A stretch of DNA of 64,000 bases from Gammaproteobacteria bacterium (lineage in GTDB: Bacteria; Pseudomonadota; Gammaproteobacteria; Steroidobacterales; Steroidobacteraceae). Position numbers and translations under genes: made by a program. Below, piece by piece: positions 33,059 through 41,655 of this stretch. Location of the stretch: positions 1 to 64,000 of the forward strand of contig JABCZO010000020.1 in NCBI GenBank assembly GCA_013289615.1, in the 5' to 3' direction. The notes under the pieces are model-generated. The model was given only the letters and a program-made list of their open reading frames with translations, searched no databases and was not told where the DNA came from. The first letter of the stretch is position 1; the number at the start of each line of letters is the position of its first letter.

Positions 33059-33933
33059 GTGCGCCCAAGCTGCTGCTGCTCACGGCGTTGGTCATCGTCA
33101 ACCTGGCGTTCGTCGCCGCCTGGGTGCGCCGCGGCCGCGAGCATCCCGATCGTGAGCGGCCGACGCTGGGCGACGTGCTTATCGGCTTTGTCACCGATTT
33201 CTTCGACGCCTTAGGGATAGGGTCGTTCGCGCCAACCACAGCGATCTACAAGTTGCGCGGCAGTCCGCCCGATGAGTTGATTCCCGGAACGCTCAATGTC
33301 GGCCACAATGCCGCAGCGTTCGTCGAGACGCTCATCTTTACCACCGTCGTTGCGGTGGAGCCGGTACTGCTGGCCACCATGGTTGCCAGCGCCACTATCG
33401 GCGCATGGCTCGGGGCCGGGGTGGTCGGTCGATTGCCGCGGCGCGCGATCCAGATCTGCATGGGAGTCGCATTGCTCAGCGCTGCGGTGTTTTTCACCAT
33501 GGCCAACCTTGGCGCCTTTCCCGCCGGGGGCACCGCCATGGCACTGAGCGGCTGGCGCTTTGCGGTGGCGGTTGCGGTCAACTTCGCGCTCGGCGCATTC
33601 ATGACCATAGGAATCGGCAACTATGCGCCGAGTGTGGTGTTGCTGTCGCTACTCGGCCTGCATCCCCTGGGTGCATTCCCGATCATGATGGGGACCTGCG
33701 GCATCGTGCAGCCGGTCGCCGGGCTGCGCTTCCTCAAGTCCGGTCGCTTTGCCTGGGGGGCATCGCTCGGCCTGGTGCTCGGCGGCGTGTTCGGCGTGCT
33801 GCTCGCGGTCTACGTGGTCAAGCAACTGCCGCTGTGGGCGCTGCGGTGGGTCGTCATCGTCGTGGTAAGTTACGCCGCCGTATCGATGCTGCGCTCGGCG
33901 AGCGCACGCCGGGTGGTCGCGATAGGGCGGTGA
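33055..33933 (+). CDS. TauE/SafE-type anion exporter
   Basis: A 292-residue membrane protein with about eight hydrophobic segments of the TauE/SafE family, also called sulfite or sulfoacetate exporters. The family pattern of paired helical bundles with a conserved early segment (DFFDALGIGSFAPTTA) and the later repeat (GIGNYAPSVVLLSLLGL) is visible. It overlaps the FAD gene by 4 bp (ATGA) and ends 3 bp before mauE. Its role in amine metabolism is unclear: it may export an organic acid or a sulfur compound made during catabolism. Confidence 0.85.
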   Translation: MSAPKLLLLTALVIVNLAFVAAWVRRGREHPDRERPTLGDVLIGFVTDFFDALGIGSFAPTTAIYKLRGSPPDELIPGTLNVGHNAAAFVETLIFTTVVAVEPVLLATMVASATIGAWLGAGVVGRLPRRAIQICMGVALLSAAVFFTMANLGAFPAGGTAMALSGWRFAVAVAVNFALGAFMTIGIGNYAPSVVLLSLLGLHPLGAFPIMMGTCGIVQPVAGLRFLKSGRFAWGASLGLVLGGVFGVLLAVYVVKQLPLWALRWVVIVVVSYAAVSMLRSASARRVVAIGR

Positions 33934-33936
33934 TCG

Positions 33937-34497
33937 ATGAACCATGTAGTCATGCTCGACCCGGCGGTGGGCAGCCTGCTCGTCGGCTGCTACCTGTTGC
34001 TGTTCGCCAGCGCCGCCGCGCATAAATTGCGTGACTTGAAACAGTTTGCGGACGTTTTTGCCGGCTACGGCCTCGCGCCGGCCCTGATTCGCTGGCGGCT
34101 GTCGTGGCTGGTGCCGGTACTGGAGACCCTGGTCGCGCTGGGGTTGCTGCTGCCGGCGTCACGCGCCATCGCGGCGCTCGTGGCCGCCGCGTTGCTGTTG
34201 AGCTACGCAATCGCCATCTCGATCAACCTGCGCGCGGGCCGTGACCTGATCGCCTGCGGTTGTGGTGGCCCGGACCGGCGGCGGCCGATCGCCGCCTGGA
34301 TGGTGTGGCGCAATCTGCTGCTCGCGCTCGGGCTCGGCGTGGCGACGCTGCCATGGATTGCGCGCAAACTCGAATGGACCGATGGCGCGACTGTCGCCTT
34401 CGGCCTCACCAGCATCGCGCTGCTGTATTCCTGTGCGGAGCGGTTGCTCGGCGACCCGGGCCGTGCGCGCGACTCCGGGATGCGAAGCACGCCATGA
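33937..34497 (+). CDS. mauE: MauE-like membrane protein for amine dehydrogenase maturation
   Basis: A 186-residue membrane protein with four to five helices and the MauE/DoxX-like pattern: LLFASAAAHKLRDLKQF near the start, then VLETLVALGLLLP and the cysteine motif ACGCGG. MauE and MauD are needed for correct disulfides and export of the small subunit of methylamine dehydrogenase, and AauE plays the same part for aromatic amine dehydrogenase. It overlaps mauD by 4 bp. It lies in the operon opposite to mauBA, which is unlike the standard mau order. Confidence 0.87.
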   Translation: MNHVVMLDPAVGSLLVGCYLLLFASAAAHKLRDLKQFADVFAGYGLAPALIRWRLSWLVPVLETLVALGLLLPASRAIAALVAAALLLSYAIAISINLRAGRDLIACGCGGPDRRRPIAAWMVWRNLLLALGLGVATLPWIARKLEWTDGATVAFGLTSIALLYSCAERLLGDPGRARDSGMRSTP

Positions 34498-35087
34498 CGG
34501 CGCTGGCGATCTCCAACATTGTCCTGTGGGTAGTCGTGACCGGCCTGGTGTTCGTGCTGCTGGCGCTTACTCGCCAGCTCGGCGTGCTGCACCAGCGGAT
34601 TGCACCGGCCGGTGCGCTGATGATCAATCGCGGCCCGGCGGTCGGTGAGGCCGTGGCCGCGCACGATGTGGTTGATCTTCACGGGCGCGAATTTCGAATC
34701 GGTGCCGCTACTGCCGATGGCAAGAGCACCCTGATCCTGTTCCTATCGCCGACCTGTCCGGTATGCAAAACCCTGCTGCCGGCCGTCAGGTCGAGCAGGC
34801 AGCAGGAGCGCGACTGGCTCGATGTCGTGCTGGCGAGCGACGGTGACCCGGCAGAACACCGGCAATTCGTACTCGATCATCAGCTCGGCGATTTGTCGTA
34901 CGTGCTGTCGCCGACGCTCGGACTGAGCTATCAGGTGAACCGGCTGCCGTTCGCTGCGCTGATCGACCGGGACGGCGTATTGCGGGCGCGCGGCCTGGTC
35001 AATTCGCGCGAGCATCTGGAGAGCCTGTTCGAGGCACAGCGGCTTGGGGTGGCTTCGCTGCAGGAGTACTTTTCGAGCCGGGCCTAG
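34494..35087 (+). CDS. mauD: MauD-like membrane-anchored thioredoxin protein
   Basis: A 197-residue protein: an N-terminal membrane helix (about 6-25), then a thioredoxin-like domain with a CPVC active site (SPTCPVCKTLLP near residues 84-95) and the conserved cis-Pro region LPFAALID. It probably reduces or isomerises disulfides in the cysteine-rich small subunit (mauA). Its ATG overlaps the mauE stop. It is the last gene of the FAD-tauE-mauE-mauD operon and converges with the MocR gene. Confidence 0.88.
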   Translation: MTALAISNIVLWVVVTGLVFVLLALTRQLGVLHQRIAPAGALMINRGPAVGEAVAAHDVVDLHGREFRIGAATADGKSTLILFLSPTCPVCKTLLPAVRSSRQQERDWLDVVLASDGDPAEHRQFVLDHQLGDLSYVLSPTLGLSYQVNRLPFAALIDRDGVLRARGLVNSREHLESLFEAQRLGVASLQEYFSSRA

Positions 35088-35115
35088 CCGTGTAGCCGGC
35101 TGCCGGCCGTTGGCG

Positions 35116-36498
35116 TCACAGGCCTTCCAGAAAGCGGTAGAGCGCCGGTGCATCGCTGTGGGCGACGTTGAAGCGCCATTGCGGCGTCGCGCGGCCATCG
35201 GGCCGGAACAGCTCCCCGGGTGCCAGCAGCACGCCCTCGCTCAGCGCCCGTCGCCACAGCTTGCCGACCGAATCCTTCGACGGCAGCGTGGCCCACAGAA
35301 ACAAGCCCGACTGCGGCCGGAATGCGAGCTCCACGCCTTTGGCCTCGAAGCTCTGCGCCACGCGCGCATGCGTGGCGGCCAGGCGCTCGTGCAGGCGCCT
35401 GAGGTGACGGCGGTAGCGGCCGTGGGTCAGTATCTGCAGCACCAGTTGCTCGAGCAGTTCACTCGAGCCGAGCGAGGTCATGACCTTGGCGCGCGCCAGT
35501 TTCTGCGCCCAGGCGGCCGGTGCGACCAGATAGCCGGCGCGTAGCGCCGGCGACAGCGTCTTGGAGAAGCTCGACACGTAGATGACCCGCTGCAGCTCAT
35601 CCAGGCTGGCAAGCGTCAGCTGCGCGCGCGGCGCCAGATCCGCAAAAATGTCGTCCTCGATGAGGGTCAGGTCGTAGCGGTCGGCGAGTTCCAGGATCCG
35701 ATGGGCGGTGGCCGAGCTGGTGGTGGTGCCGGTGGGATTGTGGAAAGTGGTGTTGGTGAACAGGCAGCGCACGCGAGTGCGCCTCAATAAGCGCGCCAGG
35801 GCGTCCGTATCCGGGCCGTTGTCGGTGCGCGGCACCGCCAGCATGCGCACGCCGCGATAGCGAAGTAACTCGAACAGCGGCGGATAGCCCGGATCCTCCA
35901 CGATGGCCGCGTCGCCCGGCTTCAGGCACTCGCGCACCACCAGATCGAGCCCCTGGCTCGCGCCCTGCGTCAGCACGATCCGGTCTTCGCACGCGCTGAT
36001 GCCCCGCAATTCGAGCAGCTTCGCGATGTGCCCGCGCAGCTCGGACAGGCCGAGCGAATTGCCGTAGCCCTGCAGGCGCAGAGCCGACTGCCGCGCGAGC
36101 GCGCGCATGGCCGCCCGCACGCCATCCTCGTGCAGCCATCCGCCGGGCAGCCAACCGCAGCCGGCGTCGACCTCGATCGGACGGGCACTCGCCTCGCGCC
36201 GCCGCTCCCAGACCGAATCGGTCGGAAATTCGGGGCGCGGCACGGCTTCGGTAGCGGCTCGAACATGGGGCGGGACGAAATAGCCCGAGCCGGCGCGCGC
36301 TTCGACCACGGCGGCCGCGACCAGCGCATTGTAGATTTCGGCAGCGCTGAACGGACTGATGTTGCGTTCGCGCGCGAGTTGCCGCACTGAGGGCAGGCGT
36401 GCGCCGGCGGGCAGGCCGCCGGCCTGAATCTGCGCTTTCAGCTCATCGGCAATGCGCGATACCAGGCTCCGGAGCGATGTTGGACGGCGGGTACTCAT
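35116..36498 (-). CDS. MocR/PdxR-type PLP-dependent transcriptional regulator
   Basis: A 460-residue GntR-like regulator. The N-terminal winged helix (about 1-75, GARLPSVRQLARERNISPFSAAEIY) is fused to an aminotransferase-fold domain with the PLP lysine in SSFSKTLSPALRAG and the Asp/Tyr contacts DPGYPP and DDIFADL. It senses an amino compound through its PLP domain. It is divergent from a beta-alanine-type aminotransferase gene and should control it. The start ATG 36498 lies next to the inverted repeat at 36506-36536. Confidence 0.9.
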   Translation of the reverse strand: MSTRRPTSLRSLVSRIADELKAQIQAGGLPAGARLPSVRQLARERNISPFSAAEIYNALVAAAVVEARAGSGYFVPPHVRAATEAVPRPEFPTDSVWERRREASARPIEVDAGCGWLPGGWLHEDGVRAAMRALARQSALRLQGYGNSLGLSELRGHIAKLLELRGISACEDRIVLTQGASQGLDLVVRECLKPGDAAIVEDPGYPPLFELLRYRGVRMLAVPRTDNGPDTDALARLLRRTRVRCLFTNTTFHNPTGTTTSSATAHRILELADRYDLTLIEDDIFADLAPRAQLTLASLDELQRVIYVSSFSKTLSPALRAGYLVAPAAWAQKLARAKVMTSLGSSELLEQLVLQILTHGRYRRHLRRLHERLAATHARVAQSFEAKGVELAFRPQSGLFLWATLPSKDSVGKLWRRALSEGVLLAPGELFRPDGRATPQWRFNVAHSDAPALYRFLEGL

Positions 36499-36503
36499 CT
36501 ACC

Positions 36504-36536
36504 GTACAGCTATTACTATCAGTACAGTATAGCTGT
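36504..36536. promoter_or_regulatory. MocR operator candidate, divergent promoter
   Basis: ACAGCTAT (36506-36513) is mirrored by ATAGCTGT (36529-36536), and GTACAG occurs twice in direct repeat (36504-36509 and 36522-36527). Two DNA sites spaced in this way between a MocR gene and its target are typical of this regulator family. The site is 6 bp before the MocR start and 54 bp before the aminotransferase start. Confidence 0.5.
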
Positions 36537-36589
36537 TTCAGGCCAGAGCCGTGTCTGGCCCGGGGCGGCGGCACGTGCCACGCTGCGCC

Positions 36590-37951
36590 ATGAATCCGAA
36601 TCTCGCAGTCGCCGGCGTCAGCGAACCCTCAGGCGCGATCGATCCACTGCAATCGTGGTGGATGCCGTTCACGCATAATCGGCGTTTCAAATCGAAACCG
36701 CGCCTGATCGAGAGCGCCGCCGGCGCCTACTACACCCTCACCGACAAGGGCCGCGTGTTCGATTGCCTGTCCGGCATGTGGTGCACGCCGCTCGGTCACT
36801 CGCATCCGGGCATCGTACGTGCGGTGACCGATCAGGTGCAGCGGCTGGATTACAGTCCGGGCTTCCAGTTGGGCCATAAGCCGGCATTCGAGCTGGCGGC
36901 CCGGATCGCGGCGCTCGCGGGGCGGCCAAGGGATCGCGTGTTTTTCGTCAATTCCGGGTCCGAGGCGGTGGATACCGCGCTGAAGATCGCCATCGGTTAT
37001 CACCGCGTCCGTGGCGATGCGACCCGCACCCGGGTGATCGGCCGTGAGCGCGGCTATCACGGGGTCGGACTCGGCGGTATCTCGGTCGGCGGCATCGGCG
37101 TCAATCGCAAGATGTTCGCGTCGATGATGATGCCCGGGGTGGATCACCTGCCGCATACCTATTCGCCGAAGAACATGCGCTTCAGCCGTGGACTGCCGCA
37201 ATGGGGCGCGCACCTGGCTGACGATCTGGAGCGGTTGGTTGCGCTGCACGACGCCTCCACCATCGCCGCGGTCATCGTCGAGCCGGTACAAGGCTCCACC
37301 GGCCTGATCGTTCCGCCGCGCGGGTATCTCGAGCGCCTGCGCGAGATCTGCAGCAAGCACGGCATGCTGTTGATCTTCGATGAAGTGATCACCGGTTTCG
37401 GTCGCCTGGGCAAGCCGTTTGCTTCCCAGTTCTTCGGTGTGCAGCCGGACCTGACGACGTTCGCGAAAGCTATCACCAACGGCGTGGTACCGATGGGCGG
37501 CGTGGTGGCGCGAGCGGATATTTACGATGCGTTCATGAACGGGCCGGAGCACGTGATCGAATTCTTTCACGGTTACACCTACTCCGGGCATCCGCTGGCG
37601 GTTGCGGCCGGGCACGCCTCGATCGATGCCATGGTCGATGAACGCCTGATCGAGCGCGCCGCCGATCTGGCGGGTGTACTTGAAGATGCCGTGCACACGC
37701 TGCGTGACGAGCCGCACGTTGTCGACATACGCAATATCGGTCTGGCGGCCGCCGTCGAACTCGAGCCGTCCGCCGGCCAGCCGGGGGTTCGCGGTCATCG
37801 CGCCTTCGAGCGCGGCCTGGACGAGGGAATATTGCTGCGCCTAATGGGCGACATCATCGGGCTGGCGCCGCCGTTCATTTCAAGCGAAGAGGAGGTGCGC
37901 GCCATGATCGAGAGCGTGAGGCGGACGCTGCGCGCAATCGCGGCCGACTGA
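36590..37951 (+). CDS. Class III omega-aminotransferase, beta-alanine:pyruvate type
   Basis: A 453-residue class III PLP aminotransferase. Family features: the N-terminal [17 protein letters not shown] segment, [12 protein letters not shown], the PLP Asp in [13 protein letters not shown], and the Schiff-base lysine in [10 protein letters not shown]. The W.PFT.NR.FK signature is characteristic of beta-alanine (omega-amino acid):pyruvate transaminases. The ATG 36590 was chosen because it fits the family start, though no clear ribosome site is seen. It lies 14 bp before mmsA, with which it forms a beta-alanine degradation pair. Confidence 0.88.
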   Translation: MNPNLAVAGVSEPSGAIDPLQSWWMPFTHNRRFKSKPRLIESAAGAYYTLTDKGRVFDCLSGMWCTPLGHSHPGIVRAVTDQVQRLDYSPGFQLGHKPAFELAARIAALAGRPRDRVFFVNSGSEAVDTALKIAIGYHRVRGDATRTRVIGRERGYHGVGLGGISVGGIGVNRKMFASMMMPGVDHLPHTYSPKNMRFSRGLPQWGAHLADDLERLVALHDASTIAAVIVEPVQGSTGLIVPPRGYLERLREICSKHGMLLIFDEVITGFGRLGKPFASQFFGVQPDLTTFAKAITNGVVPMGGVVARADIYDAFMNGPEHVIEFFHGYTYSGHPLAVAAGHASIDAMVDERLIERAADLAGVLEDAVHTLRDEPHVVDIRNIGLAAAVELEPSAGQPGVRGHRAFERGLDEGILLRLMGDIIGLAPPFISSEEEVRAMIESVRRTLRAIAAD

Positions 37952-37965
37952 CTACGGGGGATGGC

Positions 37966-39498
37966 ATGAACGCGCCTGCGGGACAAAAGCCGATCACGGC
38001 TCCGATAACTGCAATTTCCCACTGGATCGACGGCAAGTCGGTGAGCGGCAGCGGGCGCGTCGCGCCGGTCTACAATCCGTCGCTCGGGCGCGTGATACGC
38101 GAGGTCAGCCTAGCCACGAAGGCTGACGTCGATGGCGCAGTAGCCAGCGCCGCCCGCGCATTTCCCGACTGGTCGGGCCAGACGGCGTTGCGCCGGGCGC
38201 GCGTGCTGTTCCGCTTCAAGGAACTGCTGGACCGTGATGCCAGGCGCATCGCGCGCGTGATCTCGGAGGAGCATGGCAAGACGATCGATGATGCGCTGGG
38301 AGAGGTCACCCGCGGCATCGAAGTGGTGGAATTCGCGTGCGGCGCGCCGCATCTGCTGAAAGGCGAGTTCAGCGACAACGTCGGCCGGGGCGTGGACAGC
38401 TTCAGCCTGCGCCAGCCCCTAGGGGTGGTCGCCGGCGTGACGCCATTCAATTTTCCCGCGATGGTGCCGATGTGGATGTTTCCGATTGCACTTGTCTGTG
38501 GCAACAGCTTCGTGCTCAAGCCCTCGGAGCGCGATCCATCGGCGTCATTGCTGCTGGCCGAACTGCTGGCCGAGGCCGGACTGCCGGACGGGGTGCTGAA
38601 CGTCATTCACGGTGACAAGGAAGCCGTCGATGCGCTGCTGGATCACCCGCAGGTGGCGGCGGTGAGTTTTGTCGGATCCACACCGGTGGCGCGTTACCTG
38701 CAGAGTCGCGGCGTGGCGAACCACAAGCGCGTGCAGGCGCTGGGCGGCGCCAAGAATCACATGGTGGTGATGCCCGATGCGGACCTGGGCGCGGCCACCG
38801 AGGCGCTGATTGGAGCCGCCTACGGCTCAGCTGGCGAGCGCTGCATGGCCATTTCGGTTGCGGTCGCCGTCGGCGACCAGGTTGCCGATGTACTGGTCGA
38901 AAAACTCAAACAGCGGCTGGCGCGCCTGCGCGTGGGTGCAGCGGATGCGGCCGGGGTTGAAATGGGTCCGCTGGTCACGCCGGCGCACCTGGCACGGGTG
39001 CGCGAGTACCTCGACATCGGCGTGCACGAGGGCGCGAAACTGGTATTGGATGGACGTAGCCACAGCGCCTCGGCGCCGGGGGGCGGCTTCTTTCTCGGGC
39101 CGTCGTTGTTCGACGCGGTGCGTTCCGACATGCGCATCTATCGCGAAGAGATATTCGGTCCGGTGCTCGGCGTCGTGCGGGTCGCCGACTATCGGGCCGC
39201 GGTCGAACTCATCAACGGGCACGAGTATGCGAATGGCACCGCGGTGTTCACGCAAAGCGGCGCGATCGCACGCGCCTTCGTTGCCGACGTCGAGGTAGGC
39301 ATGGTCGGCGTGAATGTGCCGATTCCGGTACCGATGGCCTTCCACAGTTTCGGTGGCTGGCGTAATTCCATGTTCGGCGATCATCACGCCTACGGCACCG
39401 AGGGCTTCCGCTTCTATACGCGGCTCAAGACCGTCACGCAGCGCTGGCCCGAAGCCGATGCACTGCGTGCCGAATTTGTCATGCCGACGATGAAGTGA
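37966..39498 (+). CDS. mmsA: Methylmalonate/malonate-semialdehyde dehydrogenase (CoA-acylating)
   Basis: A 510-residue aldehyde dehydrogenase. The nucleophile is the Cys in [11 protein letters not shown], and the CoA-acylating MMSDH subgroup is shown by the unusual [16 protein letters not shown] and [16 protein letters not shown] stretches. It oxidises malonate or methylmalonate semialdehyde to acetyl- or propionyl-CoA using NAD+ and CoA. It follows the aminotransferase by 14 bp. Together they convert beta-alanine (or similar) to acetyl-CoA. Confidence 0.9.
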   Translation: MNAPAGQKPITAPITAISHWIDGKSVSGSGRVAPVYNPSLGRVIREVSLATKADVDGAVASAARAFPDWSGQTALRRARVLFRFKELLDRDARRIARVISEEHGKTIDDALGEVTRGIEVVEFACGAPHLLKGEFSDNVGRGVDSFSLRQPLGVVAGVTPFNFPAMVPMWMFPIALVCGNSFVLKPSERDPSASLLLAELLAEAGLPDGVLNVIHGDKEAVDALLDHPQVAAVSFVGSTPVARYLQSRGVANHKRVQALGGAKNHMVVMPDADLGAATEALIGAAYGSAGERCMAISVAVAVGDQVADVLVEKLKQRLARLRVGAADAAGVEMGPLVTPAHLARVREYLDIGVHEGAKLVLDGRSHSASAPGGGFFLGPSLFDAVRSDMRIYREEIFGPVLGVVRVADYRAAVELINGHEYANGTAVFTQSGAIARAFVADVEVGMVGVNVPIPVPMAFHSFGGWRNSMFGDHHAYGTEGFRFYTRLKTVTQRWPEADALRAEFVMPTMK

Positions 39499-39520
39499 CG
39501 GCCGCCCGACCCCGGCAGCC

Positions 39521-40375
39521 TCAAGCGGTCCAATAGGCCTCGACCAATTGATGCATCCGGCGCCACAGCGGCCCCGGTTTGCCATTGCCCACCGCCTTGC
39601 CATCCAGCGTCGTTACCGCAATGACGCCGCGTGTCGCTGCCGTCAACCAGACCTCATCGGCCGCCCGCAACTGCGCTTCGGTCACCGTGGTGGCGCGCCG
39701 GGCGATGCCGTGCCGATCGGCGAGTTCCTCCACCAGGCTGCGGGTAGTGCCTGGTAGCAACCGCGGCGAGTTCGGCGGCATTCGGATCTCGCCCTCGATG
39801 ATGACTTCCACGCTCGAAGCACTGGCCTCGGTCAGATTGCCGTCGCGCAGCAGGATGATTTCACCGGCGCCGGCTTCGACCGCCTGTTGCCGCAGCAGCA
39901 CGTTGGCCAGCAGTGCCACCGACTTGATATCGCAGTGCGCCCAGCGCGTATCGATGGCGGTAATGCAGGCCACGCCGAGCTCGAGCACCTGCCTCGTTGG
40001 CTGCGGCAGCGGTGCGCAGAATCCGAATATCGTCGGCTCGATGTCCGGCAGCGGCGCGTGGTTGCGCCCGTACTCGGCGCCACGCGACACCTGCAGATAC
40101 ACGTAGATGTCGCCGCCGCCGTTGGCGCCGATCAACTGCTCGACGACGCCGGTCCATTGCCGGTCGCTGAGCGGGTTGCGGATGCGCAGTTGCTGCAGGC
40201 TGTGCGACAGCCGCGCCAGGTTTGCCGCCAGTCGCCGTGCCTTGCCGGCGCGTGCCGGAATGACCTCATAGACCCCATCCCCGAACAGGAAGCTGCGATC
40301 CAGCGGCGACACTCGCGCCTCGCTCAGCGGCATCAGGCTACCATTCAGGTAGCAGGTCGGCAGTGGCTCGGCCAT
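39521..40375 (-). CDS. dat: D-amino acid aminotransferase
   Basis: A 284-residue fold-type IV PLP enzyme (D-alanine aminotransferase-like). Motifs: FLFGDGVYEV near the start, the Schiff-base lysine in CDIKSVALLANVLL, and NLTEASASSVEVI. It makes D-glutamate or D-alanine for peptidoglycan by transamination. It lies 5 bp after dacC at the end of the cell-wall elongation operon and is convergent with mmsA; the intergenic gap to mmsA is 22 bp with no obvious terminator. Confidence 0.9.
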   Translation of the reverse strand: MAEPLPTCYLNGSLMPLSEARVSPLDRSFLFGDGVYEVIPARAGKARRLAANLARLSHSLQQLRIRNPLSDRQWTGVVEQLIGANGGGDIYVYLQVSRGAEYGRNHAPLPDIEPTIFGFCAPLPQPTRQVLELGVACITAIDTRWAHCDIKSVALLANVLLRQQAVEAGAGEIILLRDGNLTEASASSVEVIIEGEIRMPPNSPRLLPGTTRSLVEELADRHGIARRATTVTEAQLRAADEVWLTAATRGVIAVTTLDGKAVGNGKPGPLWRRMHQLVEAYWTA

Positions 40376-40380
40376 GGCTG

Positions 40381-41607
40381 CTACTTCTGGAACCAGAGCA
40401 GCACGGTGTCGCTGAGCCGGCTCCAGATTCCGCCCTCCGGTACGTCGGCGAGCGGATAGAGCGGAACTGATGTGGCCGGCTTGCCGTTGACCACGACCTG
40501 CAGCTCGCCGACCTGGGTGCTGGTCGTGAGCGGGGCGATCAACCGTCGCTGCACGGTCGCGGTGGTCGTGATGCTGCCGGCCTGGCCGCGCGGCACGACG
40601 ATGTTGACGTCAGTTGCCGGTCCGACACTATAGAATTCCTCGGCGGCTTTATACACGCGTGGCTTGAGCACCGCGGTGGCGTGCTGCTTGACGCTAACCG
40701 TCTCATAAAAGGTAAATCCGTAGTTGATCAGCGCGGCGCTCGCGTCCTCGCGGGCCTTGATGCTGCCGGAGTTGAGCACCACTGCTACCAGTCGCATGTC
40801 CTGCCGCCTTGCTGACGTCACCAGACAGAAGCCGGCGCTGTCGGTGTGCCCGGTCTTCATGCCATCCACCGACGGATCGCGCTCCAGCAGGCCGTTGCGG
40901 TTTTCCTGCTTGATGTTGTTCCACACGAATTCCCGGATGGAAAACCACGGATAGTATTCGGGAAAATCGCGTACCAGCGCGCTTGCGAGCAGCGCCAGGT
41001 CGTGTGCGGTGGTGTAGTGGGTCGGCGAGGGCAGTCCGCTGCTGTCGTCGAAGTGGGTATTCGCCATGCCGAGCCGTCTGGCGTAGTCGTTCATGACCTG
41101 GACAAACGCGGCTTCGGTGCCGCCTACCCGCTCGGCGAGCGCGATGGTGGCGTCGTTACCGGATTGCACGATCATGCCCTTGATGAGCACCTCGGCCGGT
41201 ACCTGGCTGCCCACCTGCACAAAGGTGCGCGAGCCTTCGGCTTTCCAGGCGTGCTCGCTGATGGTGACCTGATCGGCAAGTTTCAGCGTTCCGGCCTTCA
41301 GTGCGTGAAACACCACATAGCAGGTCATGAGCTTGGTCAGGCTCGCCGGCTCCATGCGCATGTCGGGATTGCGCTGCGCGAGTGCCTGGCCGCTGGTGTA
41401 GTCGACCAGGATGTAGGCGCGCGCATCGACCTCCGGCGGGCTCGGGATGCCGCCGGGCGCCAACGCCGGACTGGCGGCCGTCGCCGCCGCAGCCGGGGGG
41501 GTGGGGGCGGCCGCCTTGGCATGGTGCTTGTGAGGTGTGGCCGCCGCCATCAGCGGCAGTAACAGCAGTGGCAGGCAAACGGCTGCGAGCGGGGCGGAGA
41601 ATTTCAT
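40381..41607 (-). CDS. dacC: D-alanyl-D-alanine carboxypeptidase (PBP5/6 family)
   Basis: A 408-residue low-molecular-mass penicillin-binding protein. Sec signal (to about residue 23), a Ala/Pro-rich linker, then the catalytic SLTK (89-92), SGN (149-151) and KTG (251-253). The C terminus ends in an amphipathic helix for membrane association. It trims the terminal D-Ala of stem peptides. ATG 41607, preceded by GAGGG, was chosen over an upstream start at 41640. It follows rlpA by 48 bp. Confidence 0.93.
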   Translation of the reverse strand: MKFSAPLAAVCLPLLLLPLMAAATPHKHHAKAAAPTPPAAAATAASPALAPGGIPSPPEVDARAYILVDYTSGQALAQRNPDMRMEPASLTKLMTCYVVFHALKAGTLKLADQVTISEHAWKAEGSRTFVQVGSQVPAEVLIKGMIVQSGNDATIALAERVGGTEAAFVQVMNDYARRLGMANTHFDDSSGLPSPTHYTTAHDLALLASALVRDFPEYYPWFSIREFVWNNIKQENRNGLLERDPSVDGMKTGHTDSAGFCLVTSARRQDMRLVAVVLNSGSIKAREDASAALINYGFTFYETVSVKQHATAVLKPRVYKAAEEFYSVGPATDVNIVVPRGQAGSITTTATVQRRLIAPLTTSTQVGELQVVVNGKPATSVPLYPLADVPEGGIWSRLSDTVLLWFQK

Positions 41608-41655
41608 GCGCAGGGGATCCCTCGACGGGCTAAACCGCAAGTGTAGCGGCTGATA

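Noticed and set aside
36629-37798. Long minus-strand frame (389 codons) opposite the class III aminotransferase
   Set aside because: It is an antisense shadow with no domain and sits within a gene with all catalytic motifs.
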